Positions 45,747 through 58,239 are shown, numbered from the stretch's first letter. The stretch: DNA of 64,000 nt from Siphonodentalium dalli (GCA_032622095.1 CP136065.1:217662151-217726150); one strand, 5' to 3'. Made by a program: numbers and translations. Notes: generated from the sequence alone by a model not told the origin.

Positions 45747-46268
45747 GAGCAGATAGCGAGCCACATAGAGCAGATAGCTATAGCCACATAGAGCAGATAG
45801 CTAGCCACATAGAGCAGATAGCGAGCCCAATAGAGCAGATAGCGAGCCCAATAGAGCAGATAGTGAGCCACATAGAACAGATAGCGAGCCACATAGAGCA
45901 GATAGCGAGCCCCATAGAGCAGATAGAGAGCCACATAGAGCAGATAGCGAGCCACATAGAGCAGATAGCTACCCACATAGAGCAGATAGCTACCCCCATA
46001 GAGCAGATAGCTACCCCGATAGAGCAGATAGCTACCCCCATAGAGCAGATAGCGAGCCCCATAGAGCATATAGCGATCCACATAGAGCAGATAGCTACCC
46101 CATAGAGCATATAGCTACCCCATATAGCAGATAGCTACCCCCCATAGAGCAGATAGCGACCCACATAGAGCAGATAGCGACCCCCATAGAGCAGATAGAG
46201 ACCCACATAGAGCAGATAGCTACCCCCATAAAGCAGATAGCGAGCCCCATATAATAGCGAGCCCCATA
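45747..46268. repeat. 21-bp tandem repeat, about 25 units
   Basis: Unit GAGCAGATAGCGAGCCACATA with variants (CCCCATA, CTACCC). Because 21 is divisible by three and the unit lacks stops in several frames, it reads as heptapeptide-repeat frames on both strands; these are not treated as genes. Units after about 46105 show small deletions. Confidence 0.95.
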
Positions 46269-46399
46269 TAGAGCTTTGATGGCTGCCTGAGTTAACTGAA
46301 TGGTTGATTGTCGAGCAGATTCTGTTACATTCGAGAACAAACACGGCCGAATAAACCATTTCCGATCTAAATCACTCACCTTGTTTATGAAGACATGAT

Positions 46400-47150
46400 T
46401 GTCTCTATCGTGTGTGGTAATGGTAAATTTGAGAAAATAGTAAAGCTGGTAGTTTGAATTTCATTACTTGGCTAACAACCGTTTATATGCAGCGGCATTT
46501 CTGAATGTTGGGATACGCGACCTGACCAATCGCTATATCTAGCTGCCTCAAAAAGTCGAGACCAGAGTTTAATAGTCACAGGTCAAGCTATTTTTAACAC
46601 ACCTTTCATTACATCAGTTTCGTAGAATTAAGCTCCACCGGCGTCGATAGTATGTGCACCTTACGCTCAGAGTCAATGTGTTGCGCAATATGTTGCAATA
46701 TATCATTATGAAAATATGTTCATATATTGGATGTAAATATTCACATAGGTTCACACTGGACGGATTTATTCTGAAATAAACCCGCAGTGAGCGTATACCC
46801 GTTATTCCATTGTATGGGGCGGGCGTCAGTGAAACACATTATAAAGGGCATACATCTGGTAAGTCGTGCAGATGAAAAAATGCCAATATTGGCGTATTTC
46901 GTATGGTAGTACTCCAATATTGCAGGACTGCTTAAAACGCATCTTACGTCAATATAGAGCGTTTATTGAGTTCAAATAAAGCGAATATGAGCTTATTTCG
47001 GTCATTAATATACGCCCGTAATGTGCTTATTTTCAAGAGAAGAGGCTGTATAATAAATAATAAATGTTTTGTCGTTGACCATGCAATTATTTTACATTAT
47101 CTGTATAACATACCTCGGTATATCTATATTTAGACGCATGGAGATTAAGA
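46400..47150. other. Stretch without recognised feature
   Basis: No supported gene. Scattered ATATTGGCGTATTT/CAATATT words at 46890-46950 have no clear periodicity. Confidence 0.4.
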
Positions 47151-47157
47151 GAAAAAC

Positions 47158-47880
47158 TTCGGCGACCACGTGACCGTTTAATGTGACGTTTTTTGGGTAC
47201 ATGTAATAAGCCTTCCAGTGATGAATAACCATCAACATACACATTCCCGAGTTAAAGACACGGGCGGCGTTCGTTACAGAAATATTCATATTTGTTCAAA
47301 TCGCCATCAACAGAAGGAATATTAAAAAATATATAGTTTTGTTCATATGCCAAGCATAATCAGCGCGTAAATAGTATATTGTCGTCAAGACGTACGATGT
47401 TGTACGTAAACAAGAGCATGCTCGTGTTACAGAAGTTGTGCTTCTGTTTACATAACACAGCGCAATTCTATTGGTTAATCACACACAAATGACATAGATG
47501 CTCTTTATTATTTCCATATCAGGAAAACAGTAACAAATTACGCTCTTGATCTAAACAAATATCAGGTGAAGTAACGTTTTTTGCTTTTGTTTACATAACA
47601 AAGGAAACATAATTGACAATAACATACTGTTTATGCCATATTTCTGATTGGTATGAGAACAAAGTCTGTCTATATTTTACTATTCTTTCTGTTTATGGCG
47701 GTTTTTGACGGAGGTGAATATTTTAACAGCATACCCACCGCCAACGCCGCCCGTATCTTTAAATGACCGTCAACACGCAATCATAAAACACATCGTAATT
47801 TACCTGAGCATACTTCTTATTGAACATCATTAACTACCTGTGCGGATGATTGCGGTGTTAACAATTCTGAGTTGTCGTGC
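47158..47880. repeat. Host repeat H, copy 2 (contains MITE 1 copy c)
   Basis: Paralogue of 6104-6203 / 6652-6736 / 12617-12634. Its GATGATTGCGGTGTTAACAA at about 47846 is the uninterrupted target into which the LINE at 6737 inserted in the other copy. Confidence 0.8.
47256..47758. mobile_element. TTAA-flanked MITE family 1, copy c
   Basis: 503 bp with termini AGACACGGGCGGCGTTCG and complemented AGATACGGGCGGCGTTGG. Perfect TTAA duplications at 47252-47255 and 47759-47762. Best-preserved copy of the family. Confidence 0.85.
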
Positions 47881-49200
47881 ATAATGATGATGTTCGATGC
47901 AGCCTTATCTAGTAGGCCCTCGATGCTATGTTAGATGGTCATGTAAAACACATTTATCGATCAGCCATTTACCTAACGACAGCTTGTCAGCAAAAATACA
48001 GTTCAATTAAGACGACAAAGGTTATACTTTTCATCTTTATCTAATGGACTATTGAGGATATTTTCCAGTTGTAGTTTTTAATGTGACTGCATGTGTCGTA
48101 CGTAGGTTTTAAAACAGGTTAATGTGCCGTCCTGAACTTTAAATCAGTACATGGGAGTGTGCGTGTCTCGATTAAAAACGGCTACCACATTGTGGATTCG
48201 TTAGAAATACAAACGTGGACAGTTCAACATTGTTTCAAGTTAAATGTTTTGTCCATTTCCTTTAACCGTTGGCCCATCTACATCGACAACAATGGCCCAG
48301 GTTCCACTGAAATAATGGTCATTTGAATAGCTTTTGCGTTTATAACCGATTATTATTATAATATGGTTTATCCATTTTAAACCAAACACCTTTGATACCC
48401 GTATACATGCCCATTTGATACCAAGTGTGTGTCTTATAAATAACTGACAGATGCATCATCATTTCCAACTCATTATCTCATTTTTCGAATTTTCGTGTGC
48501 GCATATATATATTTACAGTCCTCACCATCCTCAACTATTTGTGAATGGTTTATGTTTTGCTGTCAATTAAATGTTTACGTTATTTTAAGTATGATTGTTC
48601 AGATTGGCATTCAGTTATTATAGACGAAATTGATGGTGGCCCCAGGTCACATTCTAGATTGCCGGATCTCTGCATAGGGATATATTTTAATGCGAGTACC
48701 TAAACAGTGCGGATGATTTAGCAACATGTATGTTGTTATGCAATGTCTCTCTTGAAACACAGAACCGTTTTAAATTGCTACTGCATATGTATGTGATCAA
48801 ATATTGCCCTGCCGTCTCTAAAATAGCGATTTCTGTTCGAAAAGCGTACCACTTATAATATAAGATTACAATTCAGCAGCGTTTGGTAGCATAATCCTAG
48901 ATACTATATGCTTTGAATGTTCCACTGAAATGGAACCGCATGTATCTATACAATTAATTCTAACTTTTATTAATGTATCAGTGGTTAAAATCGTATATTG
49001 CTGGTAGTGGTAAATGCGTCAAATTTTGTCTGTATTGTGGGGTCCCTAAATTATCTGCTCTCGGACCCTTACTCTTCAATTGATACGAAATTTCTTGAAA
49101 AACACCTGATCCGTTTGATTTTTTGTTGGTTTGGATCGTCTTGCAAAGTGGCAAAAGATGACATGAGGCACTCTCTAAGATATATATACTTATGTGCGCT
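47881..49200. other. Stretch without recognised feature
   Basis: About 1.3 kb of AT-rich sequence without a convincing gene, repeat or RNA. The open frame at 48998-49285 overlaps the TIR at 49208 and has no recognisable domain. Confidence 0.4.
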
Positions 49201-49207
49201 TAAGGCC

Positions 49208-50702
49208 CTTTTCAAACGACGGATTTTTGTCGACTTGAATCTAATACAAGAAGCCACAATTGTATTAAATGCGTCAAAGAGGTGACGTTTGAAACAATTA
49301 CATCCGTGTCAGTCCCTCCACGGACGAATTCCCGTCCAATTCAGACTAAACTTCGTCGGTGATGCGTCTGAAGTCCTTCTTTGTTTCATACGACGGATTT
49401 GTAACGACTCGAATCTAATCCATGTTACAGGAAAAGCCTAAAGCTGCCAAAGTACCGAATACAAATGATATGGTAATGATAACACAAGGAGGGAGTTCCC
49501 AATATCTGCAGAAATACCCACGTATACATGTTTGTGATGTATTTGTCCCTTCGTCCGTTTTTTCTATTTGCGTTTTTTGGGGCATTTCTGACACAGGTCC
49601 CTAGAACAAAAATTGACACTACCCACAATAATACTTAATCCTATAGATAGAATAAGTATTATTGTGGTGTGGTTAATTTTTTTCAGATATTTAATTTTTC
49701 AACAAGTGCACATTATGAATGATACATGTATGTTCCATCCACTAATAAAGTGGGAATATATTGACAGCGGCCACGTCCCTTGTGACGTTATGGTGCCCAC
49801 GTTGTACTGCCACATGCATTCATATATACATATAAGTTGCTTGGGCGACTCAAATTCGTTTACTTTAATTCACCATCAGCTTATTTAATAACACCCGCCT
49901 CGGGGATACTAGACGAAGCGGGACGAAAAGGCAAAAAAAAGGACAGACCTCTAAACCGGAGGTAAATGCTGAACATACAAAACTGTCACTAAAACAGCTT
50001 AATAAACCGAACATTTGTGTGCATACTTACTTGAGTAATGGGTCAAATCAATTTCCCCACATATATTCTGAGTTGATAATAAACGCTCTTCGGTGGGATC
50101 ATCTACATTCAAACAATTCATTAGCCCCATTTTAAGTCAACTGAGACCAAAGGCACATATCAAATTATATTCCCCTGGTCAGATGACACATGTGTACCAA
50201 TTTCCATACATATCGCCTAGGCTTAAGCCTAAAATAAATGGCCCGACGCATAATGCGAATTAATATTGGGTAAATTGTTACCCTGCGTTGAGTAAAACAT
50301 TGCCCAACATTGGATAAAATTTACCCAACGTTTGCGTGGTGCTATATATACACCATTGTGTTGTGTAAAAGTTTACCCAACACGATTTACTGTGTATACA
50401 CATATATGTACTATATACATCCTCATATACATGCAATCGCGTACATATATACATATGCATAATTTATACTGTATTTTAATATATATGTATAACATACCGG
50501 TATTTAGGCCTCTATATCTACGCGTGACCATTTTGTGACGGTAATCGGGAGTGAACCTTTAAATAAATCGACCGATGTATTAGATACGACGCGACCAAGA
50601 TGCGCCCGTCTGAAACAAAATTGACCGTAGTCGCATCACCGACGGATTTAATACAATTAGTTTCGAGTCGACAATAATCCGTCGTTTGGAACGGGCCTAA
50701 TG
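49208..50702. mobile_element. Candidate TIR element of about 1.5 kb
   Basis: Inverted termini of about 40 bp: GGCCCTTTTCAAACGACGG on the left and, complemented, GGCCCGTTCCAAACGACGG on the right, both continuing into GTCGACTYGAA. A related internal block is at 49388-49430. No transposase frame is seen. It contains a perfect 15-bp hairpin at 49623-49667. Confidence 0.6.
49623..49667. repeat. Perfect 15-bp hairpin
   Basis: CCACAATAATACTTA (49623-49637) pairs exactly with TAAGTATTATTGTGG (49653-49667) over a 15-nt loop. Confidence 0.9.
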
Positions 50703-50709
50703 CATGCAT

Positions 50710-51420
50710 TGTGAAAATACGACCGTATATAGCATGTCATCTCAATGTTTTCCAGTGGCCCCGAGTTCGAATTTTGATTTCGAATTTCAAACTTTGAACT
50801 TCGATTATTGTAAACTGATGGGGTCGGGTCGACGGTCAGATCAATTACAGGCAACAGTTTAGTTCATCTGATGAATAGTGTATAACAGTGACTCATTATT
50901 ATAAATGACTATTTGATAGCATATCAAAGAGATGACAATGACACTACTGTTGAAAAACTGAACATGAAAACATAACCTAACTGGGGAAATAGCATTGTGA
51001 ACATTCAATAAAGACATTACCCGCGAATGCTAACGATGGGGATATGGCAGATAAAAACGTCATATTTCTGCCAAACCCATTCTCTAATGTTATTGTCTTT
51101 ATGTTATATTATACAATTTGTTAATTCCTATGCATGATTTAGAGAAAATAAATATGTTTACGCCACATTAGTGACCATCTGACAGGCAGACTGCATTCCA
51201 CAGATGAATGATCTCCCCTAACAAACAACATTCCTCTTGAACTTTCCTTCAGAATGTCATGTCCGTGGCATAATTTACTCGGTGCTACGTGCATTTAGAG
51301 GTGACTTGAGCGTTACAAGACAATTATAGCATGTAATGAGAAGCAAATTCGTGAAAATGGCCGAATATATGATAGTTGAAGGCACGCGAAGAAGAAATTT
51401 AATTTACTGTATATCAGGAA
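50710..51420. other. Stretch without recognised feature
   Basis: Mixed AT-rich sequence; no gene or repeat recognised. Confidence 0.4.
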
Positions 51421-51422
51421 AT

Positions 51423-51864
51423 GACCAGCCATATCAAATCCAGTCGTAAGTCGGGATTTTTTTACCCTGTGTCAATGCATTCTCTTAATTATGCGAGTCG
51501 ACCATAGGTCTCCTCGCATATATAAGAGAATGCATTGGCCTAACAATTTTTTACAATTTTAATAATTTTTTCGTGTATTCTTTAACAATTTTATAATTTC
51601 ACCCATACAGAGCCCCAGGCAAACATGAGCAGACGACACTCTTCTATATGATTCTATATATGTGTGGGGCTCCCTGCAGGGTAATGGATGTTTTTTTTAT
51701 TTTATGTCCTAAAAATTGTAAGAAACATTTATTTAAAAACATGATAAAAATTTGTTAGGCCTATGCATTCTCTTATATATTATGGTCGACTCGCATATAT
51801 AAGAGAATGCATTGGCACAGGGTAAAACAATCCCGACTTCCGACTGGATTTGATATGGCGGGTC
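51423..51864. mobile_element. Foldback MITE with nested palindromes, copy 1
   Basis: 442 bp. Outer inverted termini run from GACCAGCCATATC to GATATGGCGGGTC. Each terminus contains a second palindrome built on CAATGCATTCTCTT, ATGCGAGTCGACC and the complementary GAGAATGCATTGGC. The centre is AT-rich with GGGGCTCCCTGCAGGG. No clear target-site duplication here. Non-coding. Confidence 0.85.
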
Positions 51865-53240
51865 ACATATTATCTTGTTACTCTAGGAGTAATTGAGTAG
51901 CTTAGTGGAACAAACTTGGCCATTCAGGCTGTCGGGCAAATTGCTTCACTGTCGTAGAAGTTTATTTATACCCCGATAACGGATATCGTATCATATCGTT
52001 GTTTGTATATTAGACGCATATTATCAATTTGAGCAAAACAGAAAATGTGGAGAATATATCGAATCTTCAAACGTATGACTTAGAATTTTAATATTATTAT
52101 AATTCTATCTCGGTGAATGAGACCGAATTCAGGACGAGCAATCACAAACTCCCAACTGAAATTGGACGCTGGAATGGCACTAACCACAACGCATATTAGG
52201 GCCTTGCGAAACAGTTTAAGGTAAGTGGATATTTTACCACTAATATTCGGCCCGACAATCAGTTAGAAGTCAGTGCTCTATCGTGGAAAAGATGCCTTTT
52301 AGCCATCAGGCGATTTCTTTCACAAAATATCCATGAAAATGTACGTTTTCACCATAATCTCAGCCACTTTTCGCTACAACCATTATACCAATTAAAAGGC
52401 CTGTCCTCTCACAAATGCATATCTTGAGCATTGTCATGGAATATCTCAGTTTTCCAAATTTCCTATTTCGCAGGAGAATCACCATACGTAGAGGTACAAG
52501 TAAACAAGCGAAACACTCGGCAGAAAACTACATATAAAGTTGAACCCGACCACGTTGTCACTCAAACCTCTTTTATCAAATTGATCAAATGGCGTCATCA
52601 TCAATTCACTGCATTTCATTGTCTAGTGGCGAGTGATTACACAGTGCGGTGCACGCGCGCTCCTGACGTATTCGGCTGAACAGTGACTGTTGTTAATTTC
52701 AATTCCATTTTTTTGCAAATGTTAGCATGAGTCTTGTCCATTTATCTAGGTGTTTGCGCACTGAGGGTTAGCAGTGCAGTACAGTAGACAGTACAGTAGC
52801 AGGACATTCGTACCCGAAGAAATTCTTATGCAACATTGAAGTTCCCTTTTAAATCGTAGGAAGTGCCGAATAGTTTCCATGCACATGGACACGCGGTATA
52901 TATATAGGCGTGGTCATATAACTCGATGCTTCTGTCAGTGCTGTAGACGCCAGTAATTAAGAAATCTAGGTTATCGAAACATAACCTTAATTAGTAAATG
53001 GGTGACAGCCAATGTTTTAAAGCAATCCGTGGATTTGCAGCTTATGTTTAAGTTATATACATTTTGATCGTTTGAACATTTTGATTTAAAAGATTTAAAA
53101 ACAAAATATATTTTTTTTGTAATTATTATTTTTTTTTAGATTGAGCTCCTTGCTCAATTTAACAAAATCATATTGTTTAAAAACATACTTTTTAAGTAAT
53201 TTTTTATTTAACCAACATTTTGAAAAACTAAGGCCCTTAT
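51865..53240. other. Stretch without recognised gene; TATA-like element
   Basis: No supported coding frame. A GC-flanked TATATATATA at 52897-52906 could be a core promoter, but no transcript unit downstream was recognised. A CAGTACAGTAG direct repeat is at 52774-52800. Confidence 0.35.
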
Positions 53241-53244
53241 TACA

Positions 53245-53350
53245 TCCGCCAGGGTACTTCGAGTCATCACACCAAATTTGGTTGAAATCGATCCAGCGGT
53301 TTAAGAGAAAATTCGCGGACAGGCAGACAGATAGACAGACCCTATACTCT
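53245..53350 (+). repeat. Retroelement-like tail
   Basis: Contains CCAAATTTGGTTGAAATCGA then GCGGTTTAAGAG and CGCGGACAGGCAGACAGATA. This order of words is a widespread dispersed-repeat tail in invertebrate genomes. Class not determined. Confidence 0.4.
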
Positions 53351-53359
53351 TGTTATATA

Positions 53360-54710
53360 CACATGTATATATAGATAATAAGGCTGAGTGACAGGCATGC
53401 GTTGTTTCTTGTCCCGTATTTCTCCATACCTGTAGTGCTCTCGGGCAGATTTATTATAGTGATTCTGGTAGGGATCATAGATCTCAAATAAGGTTGAACA
53501 CTTTCTTTGTATGGTGGGGTCAATATTTATCCATATTTGTTCAAAAAGCGGTTCCAGATATTAAGAGAACATCATACATACTGAACAGACTATGGTTTTA
53601 AGAGTACAATGAGCTTTGCAAGCAGTCTGTCTCGTTGATTACATTAACTTGTAGTAATAATGTTATGTCCGATTTCAATAGAACACATCTTCGGTGATGT
53701 CCTTTCTTGTACATGCACGATCCTCATTAACCGGATTGGATTTTCTGCCATTCACCATTTGATAGAAGTGAATGGAAACGAATATGCATATTATATATGC
53801 ATTGGCTGGATATTAAGGTCAGTTACATCACAGTATTCATCGTTAGGCCTTTATCACACGCATATAAGTGTCAATCGTACTACCACACCGTTAGCTGGTT
53901 TAAAGTTGTGCTTATCGATACATGTCAACGCTTTTTATTAAACCTATTGTTTTGACACACTTTCTCGCTCATTTCTACTTGAATAGATCTGTAGCAGATT
54001 AACCCATTATTACACCATATGTATTAAAAATGTAATATGGAACTATATTGTTATACTAGTAACTAAACGGCCCATCCTGTTTGATCTTACCCAGGTTGAG
54101 TGTTAATTATATCTTACTATTTCACATCTGACTAATACATTGTCTTTGCATGCCTTAGGGCGTCGCATGAATGCTACCGGAAGCGTCAAATCATATGTCG
54201 CACTGTGTTCGAATCGATCCAAAGACAAGTGAACCACAAGGGTGACGTCATAACGAAATCATTTCCTGAGACACTGGTAGCTTCAAGCAAACAACACGAT
54301 TGGTATAAAACGTATATAGATTACACATATCGGCTTTGGTCAAATGTTTACATTGACCCTGAAGTGAACATGTCGGTTAATCCGGCGTATTGTGCGTCAT
54401 GACATTTATTGGGGTCGCCGGGGTACTATATTTCTTCTCCAATTAGCCAATACCAAATACGCGAATCTGTACTCAATTTACCAAGAAGGACTACATCGGA
54501 TACAGGAAGTGATCGAAATGCCTGGTCGCATTAGTTGCGGCCAGATGCCGTTCGCATTAGTTGCGGCCAGATGCCGTTGTCTGTGTATTTAATGCATGGT
54601 TATACACCCTGGCGAATCTCTTGTTAAAAATCAGTCACTAAACGTTTAGTTTGTTGGGTTTGTTGGGTTGCCCTGATTTTTAATGTATCTATCTGACTAG
54701 TTTACAACTG
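53360..54710. other. Stretch without recognised gene
   Basis: Several short open frames lacking recognisable domains. A 24-25-bp direct duplication containing TTAGTTGCGGCCAGATGCC occupies about 54528-54577. Confidence 0.4.
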
Positions 54711-54714
54711 ATAC

Positions 54715-56096
54715 TGCTCACAACTGACATTCTCTTATACCGGTGCCCAGCCCGACATCTTTTTCTCAGTGGTGAACCTATAACCCAAGTAGAATCACAC
54801 AAACACCTTGGCTTGAACATACAGAGTGACCTAAATTGGGACAAACATATCAATGAGTTATCAAAGAAAATATATGGCCGCCTTGCATATTTAAGACAAT
54901 TGAAATATTCTTTAAATAGGAAAACCTTAGACACAATTTATCGAGCGTACATATTGCCCCTGATGGATTACGCTGACGTTGTCTGGGACTCCGCCCCAGC
55001 AAATGTAATTTCAAAATTAGATCGCATCCAAGCGGACGCGGGTCGAATTGTTACAGGTCTCACGTGATCCGTTCCTGTGAAAAACTTGCTAGTAGAATTG
55101 GGGTGGCAAACGTTAACAAACAGAAGGAAATCTCATAGAATGAATATCATGTATAGAATAACTAATAACAAGACCCCTAAATATCTCAACAATCTCTTAC
55201 CCACCCGCCCAGAATCAGCTGCTAGATATGATTTTAGAGATAAAATAAGTTTTCCTCCATACTCATTCAAAAGAACTGTCCATTTTGAACACACATTTTT
55301 TCCAAATACAACTAGTGAATGGAATACCCTGTCAAATAAAATAAAAGAATCATCTTCCATTAGTATTTTTAAAACAAAATACCTAACGACTGATCCAGTT
55401 CTTGCGCCACCAGACTATTTTAAATTCGGAAATCGCCCGATAAACATCATTCATTGCAAACTTCGAAATTACTGTAGCGATTTAAACGCTGACAAATTTT
55501 CTAACTTCATATCGGACAACCCAAGCTGTCGTTGTGGTCACCCGGCCGAAGAAGCAAATCATTATTTTTTTGTTTGTCCATTTTACACAGATCAACGATG
55601 TTTGTTGTTTCACCAACTCGCTACCATTGGTGTACAAACTATTAATCTCGAGAAACTCCTCCTTGGAGATACTAACCTGAATAGTACACAAAACCGGAAC
55701 ATATTTAGGGCTGTTCAATTATACATAACCTCGACATCGCGGTTCAAATTTGATTAAACATCTTGATGTGCAAACCTACGCTGCAAATGTAACATGTTGT
55801 ATTATCACTACATATATATAGAAGGCGAAGACTCGTCTGAGCCACCGACCCACAGGACGAACCACCCCCCATAAAGAGAAATGTCCACCGTTATTGTCAC
55901 ACTCGCGATTATATCATTATATTGTTATAAGTGAAAAGATGTTGTACATATGAATTATAATGTTTGTGTGTGATTATATTTTATATTCATTTTGTATAAT
56001 ACAATTATGTGGGGAGAGAGACCATTTGTAAGTTGTAAAACTTGTGTCTCAATCCCGTTGCGATATTATTATGCAATAAAATATGTTTACACTAAC
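54715..56096 (+). pseudogene. LINE relic: RT C-terminal region, one in-frame stop
   Basis: A plus-strand ORF2 remnant. HKHLGLNIQSDLNWDKHI, YILPLMDYADVVWDS and GRIVTGLT are followed by an in-frame TGA at 55065-55067. The same frame then continues with ELGWQTLTNRRKSHRM, TSEWNTLSNKIKES and the terminal CRCGHPAEEANHYFFVC cluster, to 55757. The stop is the only interruption across about 1 kb, so this is a young copy. The catalytic domain is missing (5' truncation near 54715). The 3' UTR ends AATAAAATATGTTTACAC, the terminus of the LINE at 6737-12604, so they are the same or sister families (jockey/CR1-like by organisation). Confidence 0.8.
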
Positions 56097-56099
56097 TAA

Positions 56100-56460
56100 C
56101 ATGGGCACCATAAAACAAAAACAAATTCATATAAGGGCGGTTAATCCAAGGTGTTCTAGGCTGTTACATGTATATGTTTTTAATTTGGTTACCTTTATCT
56201 TGACATTTGTAAACTGCCGCAAGGTAGACTGCTCTGGACATTTCCACTACCGGAGTCCAAGACAGGGGTGCCTCTACTGTAGGACCGGAATACGTGACCC
56301 CCCCTGCTAATATATTATGAGTATCGCCAACACAAATACATGGTTATATGCGATATATACATAAACAAACACGCTCCATGTTTTGTATCGACAAGCTTTG
56401 TATTGTGATGTAGCGTTTTTGACGATCGCCCGTATCAGTTCGACAGCACAATTATTGCCT
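56100..56460. other. Stretch without recognised feature
   Basis: No supported gene or repeat before the 43-bp tandem array. Confidence 0.4.
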
Positions 56461-56465
56461 TATAA

Positions 56466-56850
56466 TGCTGCGCGACGCTACCGTGTGATTGGGACCTGGG
56501 CGGTTTACTGCTGCGCGACGCTACCGTGTGATTGGGACCTGGGCGGTTTACTGCTGCGCGACGCTACCGTGTGATTCGGACCTGGGCGGTTTACTGCTGC
56601 GCGACGCTACCGTGTGATTGGGACCTGGGCGGTTTACTGCTGCGCGACGCTACCGTGTGATTGGGACCGGGGCGGTTTACTGCTGCGCGACGCTACCGTG
56701 TGATTGGGACCTGGGCGGTTTACTGCTGCGCGACGCTACCGTGTGATTGGGACCGGGGCGGTTTACTGCTGCGCGACGTTACCGTGTGATTCGGACCGGG
56801 GCGGTTTACTGCTGCGCGACGCTACCGTGTGATTCGGACCGGGGCGGTTT
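56466..56850. repeat. 43-bp tandem repeat, about 9 units
   Basis: Unit TGCTGCGCGACGCTACCGTG plus TGATTGGGACCTGGGCGGTT plus TAC. Units vary only at GGGACCT/CGGACCT/GGGACCG and one GCTACC/GTTACC. It is GC-rich in an AT-rich region. The period is not a multiple of three. Confidence 0.95.
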
Positions 56851-57409
56851 TATTCAACGAAAGGTCCATATAGCTTACGGTGAAAAGTTTAGTTTCAGAT
56901 CAAATAAATGCCAGAAGCAAAATTAAGGGAAAATAAGGTATAGAAAGTGCGTCCCATTTCAGACATAGATCAGACATAAAATCTGACCCGATAAGCAACA
57001 TCGACCCAAAAAGAAAAAAAACTCTAATCCGGTTGCAAATCTAAAGTAGAAATGCATGATTACCCTTCCATCAAACATCGCCGGAATTATCTCACTGTTG
57101 TACTTTCTTTTATCTGTAAAATGCAAATGAATGAGGGCGTTGTGAACATATTGATGGTTGTACTCGTGGCGCCACCTTTATGACATCTCGAGTATATGTA
57201 ACACTGAATTAAAGATAACTAAAATGAAGAAAATGCGTTTTTTATCAGCATCACGTGAGCAAATCTCTGGGTACGTTCCTTGTGTTTACGTTATTTACTC
57301 GGAATAGCGCCCGAACCCGTTCCTGTCAACCACATATATAGTAAATAACGTTGCGCTGTGTTGTCAATGACACCGTGCCCCATTCAACATTTGAATTCAA
57401 TAATACTAA

Positions 57410-57615
57410 ATTAGTCATATTGACTAACATGACTAGTCACTATAACTAATGTAACTCATATTAGTTGACTAATAAATGTGCTAACTTGGTCACAATGACT
57501 ACTTTGCGACTAACATGATTGGTTAAAATTCCTAATGTAGTTCAGTCATTTCACTAAGTTATAAATTAGTCATTATGACTACAAACTTTTGACTAACAAA
57601 TCATAATAACTTTGG
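57410..57615. repeat. Cluster of TTAGTCA/TGACTAA words
   Basis: About eight TGACTA/TAGTCA words in both orientations within 200 bp (TTAGTCATATTGACTAA, TTAGTCATTATGACTA). They resemble degenerate AP-1 sites but have no regular spacing. Confidence 0.5.
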
Positions 57616-57967
57616 CTAGTGTTTTTCAGTGAATATTGAGACAATACTCGTGTTGCAGGCATAACAACACAAAGTATAATAACCTAAAGTTCTACTGTAG
57701 TTCTAAAAGCACAGAAATCCATAACGCATAATATTATTAGATCTCTGATTAATGACCCAGTGTTCCATTCAAAATTTGAATTCGACGATCAGCGACCGAT
57801 CCTTGTGAATCGAACACTAAATCGGTTGGAATCACGTGGTTTCGAGTTGATTAATATCACGCATTCAAAATGGCCGATGCGATAGCAAACGCCACCACAA
57901 ACGAGTGAAACGGGTAATAAACTAGGATAATGATACATTACATCGTATTTTAGCAGCTAGGAGTATA

Positions 57968-58193
57968 TGCTATACTATTTTTTAAACAAGCTGATACCTC
58001 ATTTGTGTCCAAGCTCAGTGTTTTGCTCTAACATTCTGACCAAAGTTGTCAGTCGAATGATTCTCCCAGATGTATGGACTTGTGTATTTCACGGACTTCC
58101 GACTGGACACTTTGGTCAGAATGTTATAGAAAACTATTGCGTACTTCTGAACAGATAATGTATCAACTTGTTTTAAAATAAACTAGCATATGT
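57968..58193. mobile_element. Small inverted-repeat element
   Basis: The inner arms TAACATTCTGACCAAAGT (58030 region) and ACTTTGGTCAGAATGTTA (58109 region) are exact complements. Outer arms TTTAAACAAGCTGATAC and complemented TTTAAAACAAGTTGATAC extend it. Non-coding. Confidence 0.7.
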
Positions 58194-58239
58194 TCGTGAC
58201 AGTCAAAATGCTATGTTTTGTGACAGTTTCTCATATATT

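Noticed and set aside
45677-46379. Heptapeptide-repeat frames of 94-142 codons
   Set aside because: Open in several frames on both strands because the 21-bp unit lacks stops; no start, splice or promoter context supports a gene.
52897-52906. TATA box of a protein-coding gene
   Set aside because: Good TATA-like run, but no supported exon follows within 1 kb; TA-rich runs are common here.
57410-57615. AP-1 enhancer
   Set aside because: The words are TGACTAA rather than the consensus TGACTCA and have no spacing pattern; kept only as a repeat cluster.
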